The translations under genes were made by a program, and so were the position numbers. A stretch of 17,774 nucleotides of DNA from Citrobacter sp. (GTDB lineage Bacteria > Pseudomonadota > Gammaproteobacteria > Enterobacterales > Enterobacteriaceae), in assembly GCA_019415335.1 (NCBI GenBank), contig DXKH01000123.1, forward strand, positions 1 through 17,774. The letters are read 5' to 3'. Shown here piece by piece: positions 1-6,944 of the stretch. Every line of letters begins with the position of its first letter. The first letter of the stretch is position 1. The notes under the pieces were generated by a model. The model was not told the DNA's origin and did not search any database. It saw only the letters and a program-made list of their open reading frames with translations.

Positions 1-115
1 TGTATGATGGTATTCATTGAACAGAACAATGGATCCCCCACCGTTGCTGACCGCAAAACATTTACGCGATTAATACTGCGCGTAATATAATTAAAAATCC
101 AGCATTCTCAATCCA
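1..115. other. Unassigned sequence at the left edge
   Basis: I recognise no gene here. On the minus strand one frame stays open from about position 82 to the window edge, but it has no ATG and no recognisable family. It lies just beyond the stop codon of the cbiG remnant, where an intact cbi operon would continue. It therefore probably contains the far junction of the deletion that removed the rest of cbi, or sequence just past it. Confidence 0.3.
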
Positions 116-553
116 TTACGAAAGAAGATGGCATTGCGGAATAGCCAGACTTCCTCGTGTTAACGTCCGACAAAATGCGTCATTGACAGCGGTTTCTCTG
201 GCATGACAGATTTCATTCAGATAATGGATTAATGCTACAGCCCCACCAGCCGGACCATTCAGCAAACGGGCATTGTGTTCTGTAATCAAAATTACCGTCG
301 TTCCCTCAGAATGAGCGAGCCATTCTGGTACGGATATCTCGCTTTCAGCTGCTATCAATAGCAGCACTGAATAATCGCTATACGCATCTGATAACGATTG
401 CACAGGCCCACCGTCAAAAGGCTGGAAATCTTGCTGCCAGTCCTCACCAACAAAACAGGTTATTGGCAATATTTCCGCCAGATGTTTCGCCAGATCCACA
501 TCTCCAGATAAGAGGCAAAAAAGAGCTATCGATTCGGGTTTTATCGTTTTCAT
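116..553 (-). pseudogene. cbiG: CbiG remnant (cobalt-precorrin 5A hydrolase, N-terminal part only)
   Basis: CbiG opens the delta-lactone ring of cobalt-precorrin-5A in anaerobic cobalamin synthesis. The 145-residue frame begins MKTIKPESIALFCLLSGDV and continues LAKHLAEILPITCF and FQPFDGGP, which match my memory of the enterobacterial CbiG N-terminus. Full CbiG is about 350 residues, so about 40% remains. The family's glycine-rich GAxGIxVR segment is not recognisable (residues 67-78 read IAAESEISVPEW), and the GHAGGAN motif has become GPAGGAV (100-106). After about residue 127 the resemblance ends, and a stop follows at 116-118. The start at 551-553 is preferred over an upstream in-frame ATG at 620-622 because it has a GGAGGGCGAGG-type ribosome site and overlaps the upstream 44-codon frame as ATGA. 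The reading frame is open but the product is very unlikely to be an active hydrolase. A reassigned small protein cannot be excluded. Confidence 0.72.
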
Positions 554-684
554 GCCCCTCGCCCTCCACTTAATTTCCTGTAATGGCGGTCTGGTTGATA
601 AGCCATGAAGCAAGATTGCCACACCTTAAGTGCAGCCCTGGTGCCTGTCGGCACTGCGATGAAAGAACTAAATGATGCCGCCAT
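550..684 (-). pseudogene. 44-codon fusion ORF: cbiA start joined to a possible cbiF 3' end
   Basis: This short frame starts at the ATG just after the riboswitch hairpin, exactly where cbiA starts in Salmonella. It opens MAASFSSFIAVPTGT, compared with the MAA...FI.AGTG start of CbiA as I remember it. No P-loop (GxGxGKT) follows. The frame ends ...DRHYRKLSGGRGA, where HYRK may be a relic of the CbiF C-terminus. Its stop overlaps the cbiG start as ATGA, a coupling typical of this operon. The simplest reading is an internal deletion that removed cbiA to cbiF, keeping the first cbiA codons and the last cbiF codons in one frame. The cbiA end is moderately supported by position. The cbiF end is tentative. 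It is unlikely to make a functional protein but is probably still translated. Confidence 0.45.
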
Positions 685-703
685 ACCCTGATCCTTTCAG
701 GGT
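685..703 (-). promoter_or_regulatory. Ribosome-binding-site hairpin of the cbi leader
   Basis: Read on the minus strand, a 7-bp perfect stem (ACCCTGA / TCAGGGT) encloses the loop AAGGA, which is the Shine-Dalgarno sequence. The ATG of the 44-codon frame follows immediately at 684. In the Salmonella cbi leader such a hairpin is the output of the cobalamin riboswitch: adenosylcobalamin favours the closed, translation-blocked form. Stem, loop and ATG are seen directly; the regulatory role is inferred from the homologous leader. Confidence 0.65.
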
Positions 704-782
704 GGTAGGGGTATAAAGACGCGCCTGTACTCTACCAGACGCTTCCGGGCAACCCACTTCCCACCGAAGTTGTTGGTATTGA

Positions 783-934
783 CTGACTGGCTGGTCTTCT
801 GGCTTAGCGTCATCCTCTCCCGACCTTCCCAATCTCGCGATCAGTGGCATTTTCGGGTTTGTCAGCATTACAGCAGCGGGGGCTGCGAGGGATTTTCACC
901 CTCTTCCCAGGCACAAATGTGCCACACCTGTCAG
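783..934 (-). ncRNA. Adenosylcobalamin riboswitch (cbi operon leader)
   Basis: The minus strand carries the ordered conserved blocks of the cobalamin aptamer: GGGTGAAAATCCC, then GCAGCCCCCGCTGCTGTAATG, GCCACTG, GGGAAGG, GGATGACGC, and the B12 box AGCCAGAAGACC at 793-804. CTGAC (930-934) can pair with GTCAG (783-787) to close the outer P1 stem. The expression platform continues to the hairpin at 685-703. In Salmonella this leader stands before cbiA and represses cbi translation when adenosylcobalamin is plentiful. All core elements look intact, although the operon behind it is reduced to remnants. An apparent 66-codon frame across 668-868 on this strand is a by-product of the RNA structure, not a gene. 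The 100 bases upstream (935-1037) should hold the cbi promoter. I see an inverted repeat GTTTA..TAAAC at 1000-1011 there but no convincing -35/-10 pair. Confidence 0.93.
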
Positions 935-1037
935 CGTATGTTATGAGCTGATTTCACTTTTCCCATAACAGGTAAATAACGTTAATTATTCATTCCAGAG
1001 TTTATTTAAACCGTCCTCTTTTTTTGGAGCATTTACT

Positions 1038-1952
1038 CTATACCGTTTCCATCGCCGCATTATCACTCACTTGCTGTCGATACACCTGCGGCGTAACCTG
1101 ATAAGTCTGACGGAAAACTTTGCAAAAATAACTTGTTTGCGAAAAACCTAAATTACGCGCAATGCTGGCGATGCTCCAGTCACTATGGCACAGTAACTCA
1201 CGAGCGCTGGCCATCCGTTGTTGGTTTACCCACGCATTAAACCCGATTCCATGGTATTTCTTAAATAACTTACTGAAATAATAAGGGCTTAGATAAACGT
1301 GCGAGGCGACATCTTCCAGACGCAAATCGTCTGATAAATGCGCATCAATATAACGTAAAGCTTTTTTCATTTTATTGTCGTGGGGACCAGGCGCACGAGT
1401 CTGGCGCAACGAATCTGACTGAGATTTGTTCTCTTTAATAACCACAAAATTGAGTTGTTTTTTTAGGCAATTTTCTACAATCAACTTCAACAAATCAGCA
1501 GAGGCCATAACTCTTGAGTAATCCATCTCAGGGACTTTGCGAAATTCATTAAGTAATTCGGGATCTGCCTGCCAGCAATCATCGACATTCAGAATATCGA
1601 CCAAATCGACATCATCATTACGCAGACGAACTTGCCCGCACAATACAAAACCAACTAAATGTCCGGCGATTACCAGTGGAATAGAGAAATCGGTTAATCC
1701 GGCATGACAGCGATAAATACAAGGCTGATCGGATTTAGAGGCTTCCAGCCCCCCACAACGATCGCTCATGCGACATCGAGTGCTCAGCTGAGGGTGTTGC
1801 CGCATCATCTGACAAAATGGAGTGAAGTTAAACAGCTCGGAAATTTCATCGCCGTGAATATTGACCACGACAACCGCAAGGCTGGTCGCCTGCGCAAAAT
1901 CCTGCGCGATTTTATTAATGAGTTCTGAATTAAGTGTCGCCGCAGAAATCAT
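1038..1952 (-). CDS. pocR: PocR, AraC-family activator of the pdu and cob regulons
   Basis: PocR is the cytoplasmic transcription factor that responds to 1,2-propanediol and activates pdu and, where present, cbi/cob. The 304 residues match the usual length (about 303). Residues 5-175 form the PocR sensory domain, with cysteines at 47, 60, 66, 78, 82 and 105. After a polar linker (about 172-193) comes the AraC DNA-binding domain (about 194-296) with two helix-turn-helix motifs: LRLEDVASHVYLSPYYFSKL around 210-229 and IASIARNLGFSQTSYFCKVF at 261-280. The ATG has a strong GGGAGG ribosome site at 1960-1965 and a likely promoter at 1978-1986. It lies between the pduF terminator and the cbi leader, the same arrangement as in Salmonella. 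Its kept cbi target is now a remnant, so pdu is its main target visible here. Confidence 0.96.
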   Translation of the reverse strand: MISAATLNSELINKIAQDFAQATSLAVVVVNIHGDEISELFNFTPFCQMMRQHPQLSTRCRMSDRCGGLEASKSDQPCIYRCHAGLTDFSIPLVIAGHLVGFVLCGQVRLRNDDVDLVDILNVDDCWQADPELLNEFRKVPEMDYSRVMASADLLKLIVENCLKKQLNFVVIKENKSQSDSLRQTRAPGPHDNKMKKALRYIDAHLSDDLRLEDVASHVYLSPYYFSKLFKKYHGIGFNAWVNQQRMASARELLCHSDWSIASIARNLGFSQTSYFCKVFRQTYQVTPQVYRQQVSDNAAMETV

Positions 1953-1977
1953 GATAAAACCTCCCAGTTAATTTATT

Positions 1978-1999
1978 GTTATAGCAAAACAATTGTTTT
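1978..1999 (-). promoter_or_regulatory. Candidate pocR promoter with embedded 14-bp palindrome
   Basis: On the minus strand TGC-TATAAC (1986 down to 1978) is an extended -10 element, and no good -35 is found upstream. A start about 7 bases downstream would give a leader of roughly 20 nt before the pocR ATG, just enough for the ribosome site. Directly upstream, overlapping the TG of the extended -10, is the perfect palindrome AAAACAATTGTTTT (1986-1999). An extended -10 without a -35 fits an activator-dependent or weak promoter. The palindrome may be an operator or chance in AT-rich DNA. Confidence 0.45.
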
Positions 2000-2059
2000 A
2001 CATTTAATCTTCACATCATCCTTGATGATTTACTGACGAGAAGCACAAAGGACAATAAC

Positions 2060-2087
2060 AAAAGCCTCCGTGAAGCGGGAGACTTTT
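2060..2087 (-). terminator. Rho-independent terminator after pduF
   Basis: On the minus strand AAAAGTCTCC pairs with GGAGGCTTTT across an 8-base loop, 10 pairs including one G-T(U) wobble, and is followed by TTTTGTTATTG. It lies 67 bases past the pduF stop and upstream of the pocR promoter, so it would end the pduF transcript or attenuate read-through into pocR. On the plus strand the same stem has a C-A mismatch, so it is better suited to minus-strand transcription. Confidence 0.72.
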
Positions 2088-2154
2088 TAATAAGTTCGGA
2101 AAGCAGATCACAAACAGTAAAAAAATAAACGTTTATAACTGCCAGATTATTTCG

Positions 2155-2964
2155 TTATTCGCTGATTTCTTTAGGCGTTACACTATTGACAGGTAAATTC
2201 TTTGCAATGAGATAGCGATAAATCGCCGCACCAACACATGCCCCAATGATCGGTGCAATAATGGGTACAATGAAATAAGGAATATTGCGTCCACCAGTCA
2301 TCGCAATTTCCCCCCAACCCGCAAGCCAGGTGAAAATTTTAGGTCCAAAATCACGCGCTGGATTCATGGCAAAACCGGTTAATGGTCCGGTAGAAGCACC
2401 AATAACAGCAACCAGAATACCAATGAGTAAAGGCGCAAGCGGTCCTTTGGGTACGCCATTACCGTCATCGGTCAACGCCATAATCAACCCCATTAACATG
2501 GACGTTATGACCACTTCGACCAACGCAGCTTGCCATACATTAATCGCCGCTGCTGGATAAGTACTGAAGATACTGGCGAGTTGTAAACTTTCTGCGCTAC
2601 CACGCACTATATTGTGAGCAGATTCAAAATCGGTAAACAAACTGCTGTAGAGAGAATATGCCAGAACCGCACCACCAAAGGCACCCGCTAATTGCGCCAC
2701 ACAAAATGGCAGCACTTTACGGGCTGGGAAAGAGGCAAACAGCCACAGAGCAATGGTAACTGCCGGGTTGAGATGAGCGCCGGAAATACCTGCCGTAAGG
2801 TAAACAGCAAGCGAAATCCCTAATCCCCAAATGATACAAATTTCCCACAGTCCCAGACTTGCCCCGGCAACCTTCAGGGCGCACAAACAACCAATGCCAA
2901 AAAAGAGGAACAGTCCGGTGCCCAAAAACTCGGCAACGCATTGCGCCTTGAGTGAATCATTCAT
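2155..2964 (-). CDS. pduF: PduF, 1,2-propanediol diffusion facilitator (aquaglyceroporin)
   Basis: PduF is an inner-membrane channel of the GlpF/MIP family thought to admit 1,2-propanediol. The 269-residue protein has six hydrophobic spans and two half-membrane loops with the NPA motifs: HLNPAVT (NPA at 66-68) and MNPARDFGPK (NPA at 201-203, with Asp205 as in the glycerol-facilitator branch rather than in water channels). I start it at the ATG at 2962-2964, because MNDSLKAQC is the known N-terminus and AAGAAGGTG lies just upstream. An in-frame ATG 13 codons earlier (3003) would add a charged MADKEKLRKEG stretch unlike the family. It is transcribed away from pduA and ends 67 bases before a terminator. 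Confidence 0.95.
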   Translation of the reverse strand: MNDSLKAQCVAEFLGTGLFLFFGIGCLCALKVAGASLGLWEICIIWGLGISLAVYLTAGISGAHLNPAVTIALWLFASFPARKVLPFCVAQLAGAFGGAVLAYSLYSSLFTDFESAHNIVRGSAESLQLASIFSTYPAAAINVWQAALVEVVITSMLMGLIMALTDDGNGVPKGPLAPLLIGILVAVIGASTGPLTGFAMNPARDFGPKIFTWLAGWGEIAMTGGRNIPYFIVPIIAPIIGACVGAAIYRYLIAKNLPVNSVTPKEISE

Positions 2965-3062
2965 AGTGACACCTTCTTTACGGAGTTTTTCTTTATCAGC
3001 CAACTATGCGCTGATTGTTGTGTATACCGAGCGCAACTATAAAAAATTGCTCTGCAGAAAAT

Positions 3063-3212
3063 ATTGCCAACATGCATGACAGACTCGTGTAAAAATCGTG
3101 CTAACATAACAAATTATTGTCATTGCCGAATCATGCAACACAGCGTTAATCAGTGTTGAAAGTAATAATTCCCACCAAACTTTTACAGTAAAAAATTGCC
3201 ATCATGACATAA
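3063..3212 (+). repeat. Three short ATTGCC...CATG repeats, candidate activator sites
   Basis: Three similar elements lie in the same orientation: ATTGCCAACATGCATGAC (from 3063), ATTGCCGAATCATGCAAC (from 3122) and ATTGCCATCATGACATAA (from 3195). They are 59 and 73 bases apart. ATTGCC is identical in all, and CATG follows after 2, 4 and 2 bases. The first lies close to the pduF start, the others in the middle of the divergent region. AraC-type activators usually bind repeated half-sites, so these are candidates for PocR, but no known PocR consensus was available to compare. Confidence 0.35.
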
Positions 3213-3218
3213 TAAAAT

Positions 3219-3234
3219 TGAAACAAATATCACA
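3219..3234 (+). promoter_or_regulatory. Possible Crp (cAMP receptor protein) site
   Basis: TGAAACAAATATCACA matches the TGTGA-N6-TCACA consensus at 8 of 10 fixed positions; the right half is perfect. Crp control of pdu is established in Salmonella. The site is 242 bases upstream of the pduA ATG, so the promoter would need to be far upstream or Crp would act together with PocR. Only a weak prediction. Confidence 0.3.
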
Positions 3235-3475
3235 GTTCCTTCCTCGAACCAAACTCAACGAAATATTACTCGCGATTAAACTCACTAGACAACGCAATTA
3301 ATTCACATTGAAATATCCACAAAATAACCAATAAATTAATAACATACAGTTCATAAAAGCAATTTTATTATATTTGTTCTCTATTAATTTTTCTCATTAG
3401 CCGATTAAGTCAGCCATTCTTTTTCCTCGCTTTTTTTTATAGTCATATCGTCAAAAAAATCCAGGCGAGGTCTTT

Positions 3476-3760
3476 ATGCAACAAGAAGCGTTAGGAATGG
3501 TAGAAACCAAAGGCTTAACTGCCGCCATAGAGGCCGCAGATGCCATGGTGAAGTCGGCAAATGTTTTGCTGGTCGGCTACGAAAAAATAGGTTCCGGGCT
3601 GGTGACCGTCATCGTTCGTGGTGATGTCGGGGCGGTAAAAGCGGCAACAGACGCGGGTGCCGCAGCTGCGCGTAACGTCGGCGAAGTAAAAGCCGTACAC
3701 GTTATTCCCCGCCCACATACCGATGTCGAAAAAATCTTACCAAAGGGAATTAACCCATGA
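3476..3760 (+). CDS. pduA: PduA, hexameric microcompartment shell protein (BMC-H)
   Basis: PduA forms flat hexamers that tile the Pdu microcompartment shell, and its central pore admits 1,2-propanediol. The 94 residues are one BMC domain (about 5-85) and differ from my memory of the Salmonella protein at only a few positions (for example Leu31 and the final Asn-Pro). Pore-lining KIGSG (37-41, with Ser40) is kept, and so are the edge residues of VKSAN (25-29) with Lys26 that hold hexamers together. The ATG has a good AGGCGAGG ribosome site. It is the first gene of the operon, and its stop overlaps the pduB start as ATGA. Confidence 0.98.
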   Translation: MQQEALGMVETKGLTAAIEAADAMVKSANVLLVGYEKIGSGLVTVIVRGDVGAVKAATDAGAAAARNVGEVKAVHVIPRPHTDVEKILPKGINP

Positions 3761-4569
3761 GCAGCAATGAACTGGTCGAACAGATCATGGCGCAGGTCAT
3801 CGCTCGCGTAGCGACGCCAGAGCATGAGGTTCTCCCGAAAACCACTCATCAAATACGAGAGACGGCTATGGCAGAAAAAAGCTGCACATTAACAGAATTT
3901 GTTGGCACCGCTATTGGCGACACTGTAGGTCTGGTCATTGCGAACGTTGATAGCGCCCTGTTGGACGCGATGAAACTTGAAAAACGCTATCGTTCCATTG
4001 GCATTCTGGGGGCGCGTATTGGCGCAGGGCCACACATTATGGCCGCTGATGAAGCGGTAAAAGCCACCAACACTGAAGTTATTAGCATTGAACTTCCTCG
4101 CGATACTAAAGGCGGTGCCGGACACGGCTCATTGATCCTCTTAGGTGGCAACGATGTTTCCGACGTGAAACGCGGTATTGAAGTTGCCCTGAAAGAACTC
4201 GATCGGACCTTTGGTGATGTCTATGCCAACGAAGCCGGGCATCTTGAACTGCAATACACCGCCCGCGCCAGCTATGCACTGGAAAAAGCGTTTGGCGCTC
4301 CACTGGGACGGGCTTGCGGCGTTATTGTCGGCGCTCCGGCTGCGGTGGGTGTTCTAATGGCCGACACCGCGCTGAAGTCCGCCAATGTGGATGTCGTGGC
4401 ATACAGCTCCCCCGCTCAAGGCACCAGCTACAGCAACGAAGTCATTCTGATTATCTCGGGTGACTCCGGCGCAGTCCGCCAGGCGGTCATCTCCGCACGC
4501 GAAATCGGTAAAACCGTGCTTTCGACTCTCGGCGATACACCGAAAAACGATCGCCCTTCCTACATCTGA
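3757..4569 (+). CDS. pduB: PduB, trimeric shell protein (BMC-T), with internal PduB' start
   Basis: PduB is a major shell protein with two fused, circularly permuted BMC domains (about 45-145 and 150-265) that forms trimers resembling hexamers. The length of 270 matches the family. A shorter form, PduB', starts at Met38 (ATG at 3868-3870), preceded by CGAGAGACGG as a plausible ribosome site, giving 233 residues, as known in Salmonella. The extra N-terminus of the long form ([15 protein letters not shown], 4-18) is a short amphipathic helix like those that target enzymes into the compartment. This fits reports that the PduB N-terminus ties the shell to the enzyme core. It is coupled to pduA by an ATGA overlap. 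Confidence 0.97.
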   Translation: MSSNELVEQIMAQVIARVATPEHEVLPKTTHQIRETAMAEKSCTLTEFVGTAIGDTVGLVIANVDSALLDAMKLEKRYRSIGILGARIGAGPHIMAADEAVKATNTEVISIELPRDTKGGAGHGSLILLGGNDVSDVKRGIEVALKELDRTFGDVYANEAGHLELQYTARASYALEKAFGAPLGRACGVIVGAPAAVGVLMADTALKSANVDVVAYSSPAQGTSYSNEVILIISGDSGAVRQAVISAREIGKTVLSTLGDTPKNDRPSYI

Positions 4570-4587
4570 ATTCTCTGAGGCAGATTT

Positions 4588-6252
4588 ATGAGATCGAAAA
4601 GATTTGAAGCACTGGCAAAACGCCCGGTCAACCAGGACGGTTTCGTTAAAGAGTGGATTGAAGAAGGCTTCATTGCGATGGAAAGCCCGAACGATCCTAA
4701 ACCGTCAATCAAAATTGTTAACGGCGTCGTTACCGAACTGGATGGAAAACCCGACAGTCAGTTTGACCTGATCGACCACTTTATCGCCCGCTACGGCATC
4801 AATCTCGCGCGCGCAGAGGAAGTCATCGCGATGGATTCGGTAAAACTTGCCAATATGTTGTGCGATCCAAATGTCAAACGTAGCGATATCGTTCCCCTTA
4901 CCACAGCAATGACGCCTGCAAAAATCGTCGAAGTGGTTTCGCAGATGAACGTGGTAGAGATGATGATGGCGATGCAGAAAATGCGCGCCCGTCGAACACC
5001 ATCACAACAGGCTCACGTCACCAACATCAAAGATAACCCGGTACAAATTGCCGCCGACGCAGCTGAAGGCGCATGGCGCGGGTTTGATGAACAGGAAACC
5101 ACCGTTGCCGTTGCTCGCTATGCACCGTTCAACGCCATCGCCCTGCTGGTCGGCTCACAGGTGGGACGTCCGGGCGTCTTGACCCAGTGTTCACTGGAAG
5201 AAGCCACCGAACTGAAACTCGGTATGTTAGGCCACACCTGTTACGCCGAAACAATTTCTGTCTATGGTACAGAACCTGTTTTCACCGATGGCGATGATAC
5301 CCCGTGGTCAAAAGGATTTCTCGCGTCATCCTATGCTTCTCGCGGCTTAAAAATGCGCTTTACTTCCGGCTCCGGCTCTGAAGTACAGATGGGTTACGCG
5401 GAAGGCAAATCAATGCTTTATCTCGAGGCTCGATGCATTTACATCACCAAAGCCGCAGGCGTTCAGGGTCTGCAGAATGGTTCGGTAAGCTGCATCGGTG
5501 TTCCATCAGCTGTGCCATCAGGCATCCGCGCAGTATTAGCGGAAAACTTAATTTGCTCATCGCTGGATCTGGAATGCGCCTCCAGTAATGACCAGACCTT
5601 TACCCACTCGGATATGCGCCGTACCGCACGTTTCCTGATGCAATTTCTGCCAGGTACCGACTTTATCTCTTCCGGTTTTTCCGCTGTGCCGAACTACGAC
5701 AACATGTTTGCTGGTTCAAACGAAGATGCTGAAGACTTCGATGATTACAACGTCATTCAGCGTGACCTGAAGGTTGATGGCGGGCTGCGACCAGTACGCG
5801 AAGAAGATGTTATCGCAATCCGCAATAAAGCCGCTCGCGCTTTACAGGCTGTCTTTGCCGGTATGGGACTACCGCCAATTACCGATGAAGAAGTCGAAGC
5901 GGCGACCTATGCCCACGGTTCGAAAGATATGCCTGAGCGCAATATTGTGGAAGACATCAAGTTCGCCCAGGAGATTATCAATAAAAACCGTAACAGCCTG
6001 GAAGTGGTGAAAGCCCTGGCGCAAGGCGGTTTTACCGATGTCGCCCAGGACATGCTCAACATGCAAAAAGCAAAACTGACCGGCGATTATCTCCATACCT
6101 CAGCCATCATCGTCGATGACGGACAAGTGCTCTCAGCGGTCAATGACATCAATGATTACGCCGGACCAGCTACAGGTTACCGCCTGCAAGGGGAACGCTG
6201 GGAAGAGATCAAAAATATTCCCGGTGCACTTGATCCCAACGAAATTGACTAA
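4588..6252 (+). CDS. pduC: PduC, B12-dependent diol dehydratase large subunit
   Basis: PduC is the catalytic subunit of adenosylcobalamin-dependent propanediol dehydratase (EC 4.2.1.28), which converts 1,2-propanediol to propionaldehyde by a radical mechanism inside the compartment. The 554 residues match the family's full length. The residues known from the Klebsiella enzyme for substrate, metal ion and radical chemistry are all present at the same numbers: Gln141, His143, Glu170, Glu221, Gln296, Asp335 and Ser362. The protein begins MRSKRFEALAKRPVNQDGF, with GAGG upstream of the ATG, 18 bases after pduB. It works as a (CDE)2 complex and needs PduGH to remove damaged cofactor. Full residue conservation argues for an active enzyme. 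Confidence 0.99.
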   Translation: MRSKRFEALAKRPVNQDGFVKEWIEEGFIAMESPNDPKPSIKIVNGVVTELDGKPDSQFDLIDHFIARYGINLARAEEVIAMDSVKLANMLCDPNVKRSDIVPLTTAMTPAKIVEVVSQMNVVEMMMAMQKMRARRTPSQQAHVTNIKDNPVQIAADAAEGAWRGFDEQETTVAVARYAPFNAIALLVGSQVGRPGVLTQCSLEEATELKLGMLGHTCYAETISVYGTEPVFTDGDDTPWSKGFLASSYASRGLKMRFTSGSGSEVQMGYAEGKSMLYLEARCIYITKAAGVQGLQNGSVSCIGVPSAVPSGIRAVLAENLICSSLDLECASSNDQTFTHSDMRRTARFLMQFLPGTDFISSGFSAVPNYDNMFAGSNEDAEDFDDYNVIQRDLKVDGGLRPVREEDVIAIRNKAARALQAVFAGMGLPPITDEEVEAATYAHGSKDMPERNIVEDIKFAQEIINKNRNSLEVVKALAQGGFTDVAQDMLNMQKAKLTGDYLHTSAIIVDDGQVLSAVNDINDYAGPATGYRLQGERWEEIKNIPGALDPNEID

Positions 6253-6261
6253 GGGTGAGAA

Positions 6262-6930
6262 ATGGAAATTAACGAAAAATTACTGCGTCAGATTATCGAA
6301 GACGTGCTGGCAGAAATGCAAACCAGCGACAAGTCCGTTTCATTTCGCGCACCTGTCTCTGCAACTGTCTCTTCAGTGCCAGATACCGAAAATTTTCTGA
6401 CCGAAATTGGCGAAGCCCAACAAGGCACTCAGCAAGATGAAGTCATTATTGCTGTAGGCCCGGCGTTCGGCCTGGCGCAAACCGTCAATATCATCGGTAT
6501 TCCGCATAAAAACATTTTGCGCGAAGTGATTGCCGGTATCGAAGAAGAAGGCATTAAAGCCCGTGTGATTCGCTGCTTTAAATCGTCCGATGTCGCATTC
6601 GTAGCAGTCGAAGGAGATCGTCTTAGTGGTTCAGGTATTGCTATCGGTATTCAGTCGAAAGGCACAACGGTTATCCACCAGCAGGGACTTCCTCCCTTGT
6701 CTAACCTGGAACTTTTCCCACAAGCGCCTTTGTTGACGCTGGATACTTATCGTCAGATTGGCAAAAACGCCGCGCGTTATGCGAAACGCGAGTCTCCACA
6801 ACCGGTGCCGACCCTCAACGATCAAATGGCGCGGCCGAAATACCAGGCCAAATCTGCCATTTTGCATATTAAAGAGACGAAGTACGTGGTCACTGGCAAA
6901 AAACCGCAAGAACTGCGCGTGACGTTTTAA
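6262..6930 (+). CDS. pduD: PduD, diol dehydratase medium subunit
   Basis: PduD is the middle subunit of diol dehydratase and helps hold the lower face of the cobalamin against PduC. The 222 residues are near the usual 224. The first 18 or so ([18 protein letters not shown]) form an amphipathic helix that in Salmonella is the encapsulation signal carrying the whole CDE complex into the shell. A variable linker follows (about 20-45) and then the folded domain with [11 protein letters not shown] (about 60-70). The start is supported by AAGGGTGAG nine bases past the pduC stop. No irregularities were seen. Confidence 0.97.
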   Translation: MEINEKLLRQIIEDVLAEMQTSDKSVSFRAPVSATVSSVPDTENFLTEIGEAQQGTQQDEVIIAVGPAFGLAQTVNIIGIPHKNILREVIAGIEEEGIKARVIRCFKSSDVAFVAVEGDRLSGSGIAIGIQSKGTTVIHQQGLPPLSNLELFPQAPLLTLDTYRQIGKNAARYAKRESPQPVPTLNDQMARPKYQAKSAILHIKETKYVVTGKKPQELRVTF

Positions 6931-6944
6931 CAAAGGAAACCTTC

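Larger units (their letters stand above)
2965..3475. promoter_or_regulatory. Divergent pduF / pduA control region
   Basis: This 511-base stretch without a gene separates divergent pduF and pduA and is clearly more AT-rich than the genes on either side. In Salmonella the equivalent region carries PocR-activated promoters for both directions, with input from Crp and ArcA. Seen here: three copies of an ATTGCC...CATG element (starting at 3063, 3122 and 3195), a TCGTG pair 11 bases apart (3085 and 3096), a Crp-like box at 3219-3234, a TATAGT reading toward pduF at 3036-3041, and several A/T runs nearer pduA. No consensus -35/-10 pair stands out for pduA, as expected of an activator-dependent promoter. 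The pduA ribosome site AGGCGAGG is at 3463-3470. A frame open on the plus strand at 2831-3079 is not gene-like. Confidence 0.8.

Noticed and set aside
1..11. TGTATGATGGT resembles a stretch near the left end of IS1
   Set aside because: The match stops after about 11 bases and the following sequence is not IS1; without the sequence to the left this is probably chance.
668..868. 66-codon minus-strand frame
   Set aside because: It lies entirely within the cobalamin riboswitch and its expression platform; the sequence is explained by RNA structure.
1704..1928. 74-codon plus-strand frame inside pocR
   Set aside because: Antisense shadow of the PocR sensory domain.
2831..3079. 82-codon plus-strand frame overlapping the pduF start
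   Set aside because: Mostly antisense to pduF, then runs into AT-rich intergenic DNA; no ribosome site or family resemblance.
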